The translations under genes and the position numbers were made by a program. A stretch of DNA of 7,886 nt from WVWW01 sp041568335 (GTDB taxonomy: Bacteria > Acidobacteriota > Polarisedimenticolia > Polarisedimenticolales > Polarisedimenticolaceae). Under the pieces are notes generated by a model. It made no database searches. It saw only the letters and a program-made list of their open reading frames with translations, and was not told the DNA's origin. Each line of letters opens with the position of its first letter. Position 1 is the first letter of the stretch. The stretch covers positions 1 to 7,886 of the forward strand of contig JBFFZZ010000136.1 of assembly GCA_041568335.1 (NCBI GenBank), read 5' to 3'. This document shows positions 7,479 to 7,886 of this stretch, piece after piece.

Positions 7479-7787
7479 ATGCCCCAAGACGACGCCCCAC
7501 CCAAATCCGCGTACGAGCTGGCGATGGAACGGCTGACCGCCGAGGACCGTGAAAAGGGAATCGAGTCCCGGCCGCTGAGCGACGCCCAGAAGAAAGAAAT
7601 CGCGACACGGCGCCAAAAGGCCAAGGCGGGTCTCGCCGAGCTCGAGATCTTGCGGCAAAAGTCGATCGCGGAGGCGATGGGAGACCCGCAGAAGCTGGCC
7701 GAGATCGACGAGCATTACGAGGTCGATCGAAGGCGCATCGAATCCCGCCTCGAGGACGACATCGCACGCATCAAGGCGCGCGACTGA
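7479..7787 (+). CDS. Small charged, predicted coiled-coil protein, function unknown
   Basis: This 102-residue protein has no signal peptide, cysteine or membrane segment. After a Pro-containing N-terminus (residues 1-9) comes SAYELAMERL at 10-19, then a region dense in Glu, Lys and Arg from about 34 to the end, with regularly spaced Leu, Ile and Ala that suggest two long helices or a coiled coil. The SAYELAMERL opening and this general layout recall small conserved hypothetical proteins of acidobacterial and deltaproteobacterial genomes, but that is memory, not a search. It is tightly coupled to the upstream DUF6178-like gene (three-base gap, good ribosome site), so a partner or adaptor role for that protein is a reasonable guess. 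Its stop is four bases from the stop of the convergent peptidase gene. Confidence 0.82.
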   Translation: MPQDDAPPKSAYELAMERLTAEDREKGIESRPLSDAQKKEIATRRQKAKAGLAELEILRQKSIAEAMGDPQKLAEIDEHYEVDRRRIESRLEDDIARIKARD

Positions 7788-7791
7788 GGCT

Positions 7792-7886
7792 TCAGGAGCG
7801 TTCCTCCCAGATACGCGCCAGCTCGACGATCACCTCCACCGCCTTGTGCATGTCTCGCGCCGAAACCCACTCGGAGCGCGAATGGA
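7792..7886 (-). CDS. C-terminal fragment of an M20-type metallopeptidase/hydrolase (5' part outside window)
   Basis: Only the last 30 residues and the TGA stop (7794-7792) are inside the window. They read HSRSEWVSARDM, then HKAVEVIVELARIWEERS. The HS(x)nEWV start followed by a helix of the type KAVEVIVELA is the usual end of M20 family peptidases (carboxypeptidase G2, ArgE and DapE relatives), in which that histidine is the last metal ligand of the two-zinc site. This family removes N-terminal or C-terminal residues or acyl groups from small peptides and amino acids. The exact substrate cannot be told from so short a piece. Family assignment is moderate because it rests on about 30 residues; the frame itself is well supported by the motif. 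Confidence 0.65.
   Translation of the reverse strand, partial: HSRSEWVSARDMHKAVEVIVELARIWEERS

Noticed and set aside
7794..7806. Possible hairpin AGGA-GCGT-TCCT near the convergent junction
   Set aside because: The stem is only four pairs, has no T run, and lies within the coding end of the peptidase gene.

Overview
This is a high-GC bacterial chromosomal window. It is densely packed and carries no RNA genes, mobile elements or CRISPR arrays that I can see. The longest non-coding stretch is the 78-base gap at 2606-2683. The GC-rich codon bias, a member of what looks like the DUF6178 family, a SWIM-type SNF2 helicase and a fused 2-oxoacid dehydrogenase E1 together suggest a deltaproteobacterium-like lineage (Myxococcota, Desulfobacterota, Binatota or a neighbouring phylum). 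That placement is inference from gene content; no marker gene is present.

Layout. On the minus strand, 1-2605 holds nearly all of a SWIM zinc-finger SNF2-type helicase/ATPase whose C-terminus leaves the window. It diverges, across 78 bases, from a plus-strand gene at 2684-5161 for an 825-residue protein that fuses the alpha and beta subunits of a thiamine-diphosphate-dependent 2-oxoacid dehydrogenase E1. The E1 gene meets a minus-strand gene for a small exported protein of unknown function (5158-5676); the two stop codons share bases. That gene in turn diverges from a two-gene plus-strand operon: a DUF6178-like protein (5733-7475) followed three bases later by a 102-residue charged helical protein (7479-7787). 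At the right edge, 7792-7886 on the minus strand is the C-terminal end of an M20-type metallopeptidase.

How the genes work together. No single pathway is evident. The E1 needs E2 and E3 partners that are not here. The helicase is a nucleic-acid remodelling enzyme with no functional link to the E1. The DUF6178-like/102-residue pair is the only clear operon, and neither member has a known role. Both convergent junctions are extremely tight (a four-base overlap and a four-base gap) and show no convincing terminator. I did not find a clearly new biological system. The points most worth a second look are the two cysteine/histidine clusters of the helicase, the active-site substitutions and N-terminal extension of the fused E1, and the uncharacterised operon pair.
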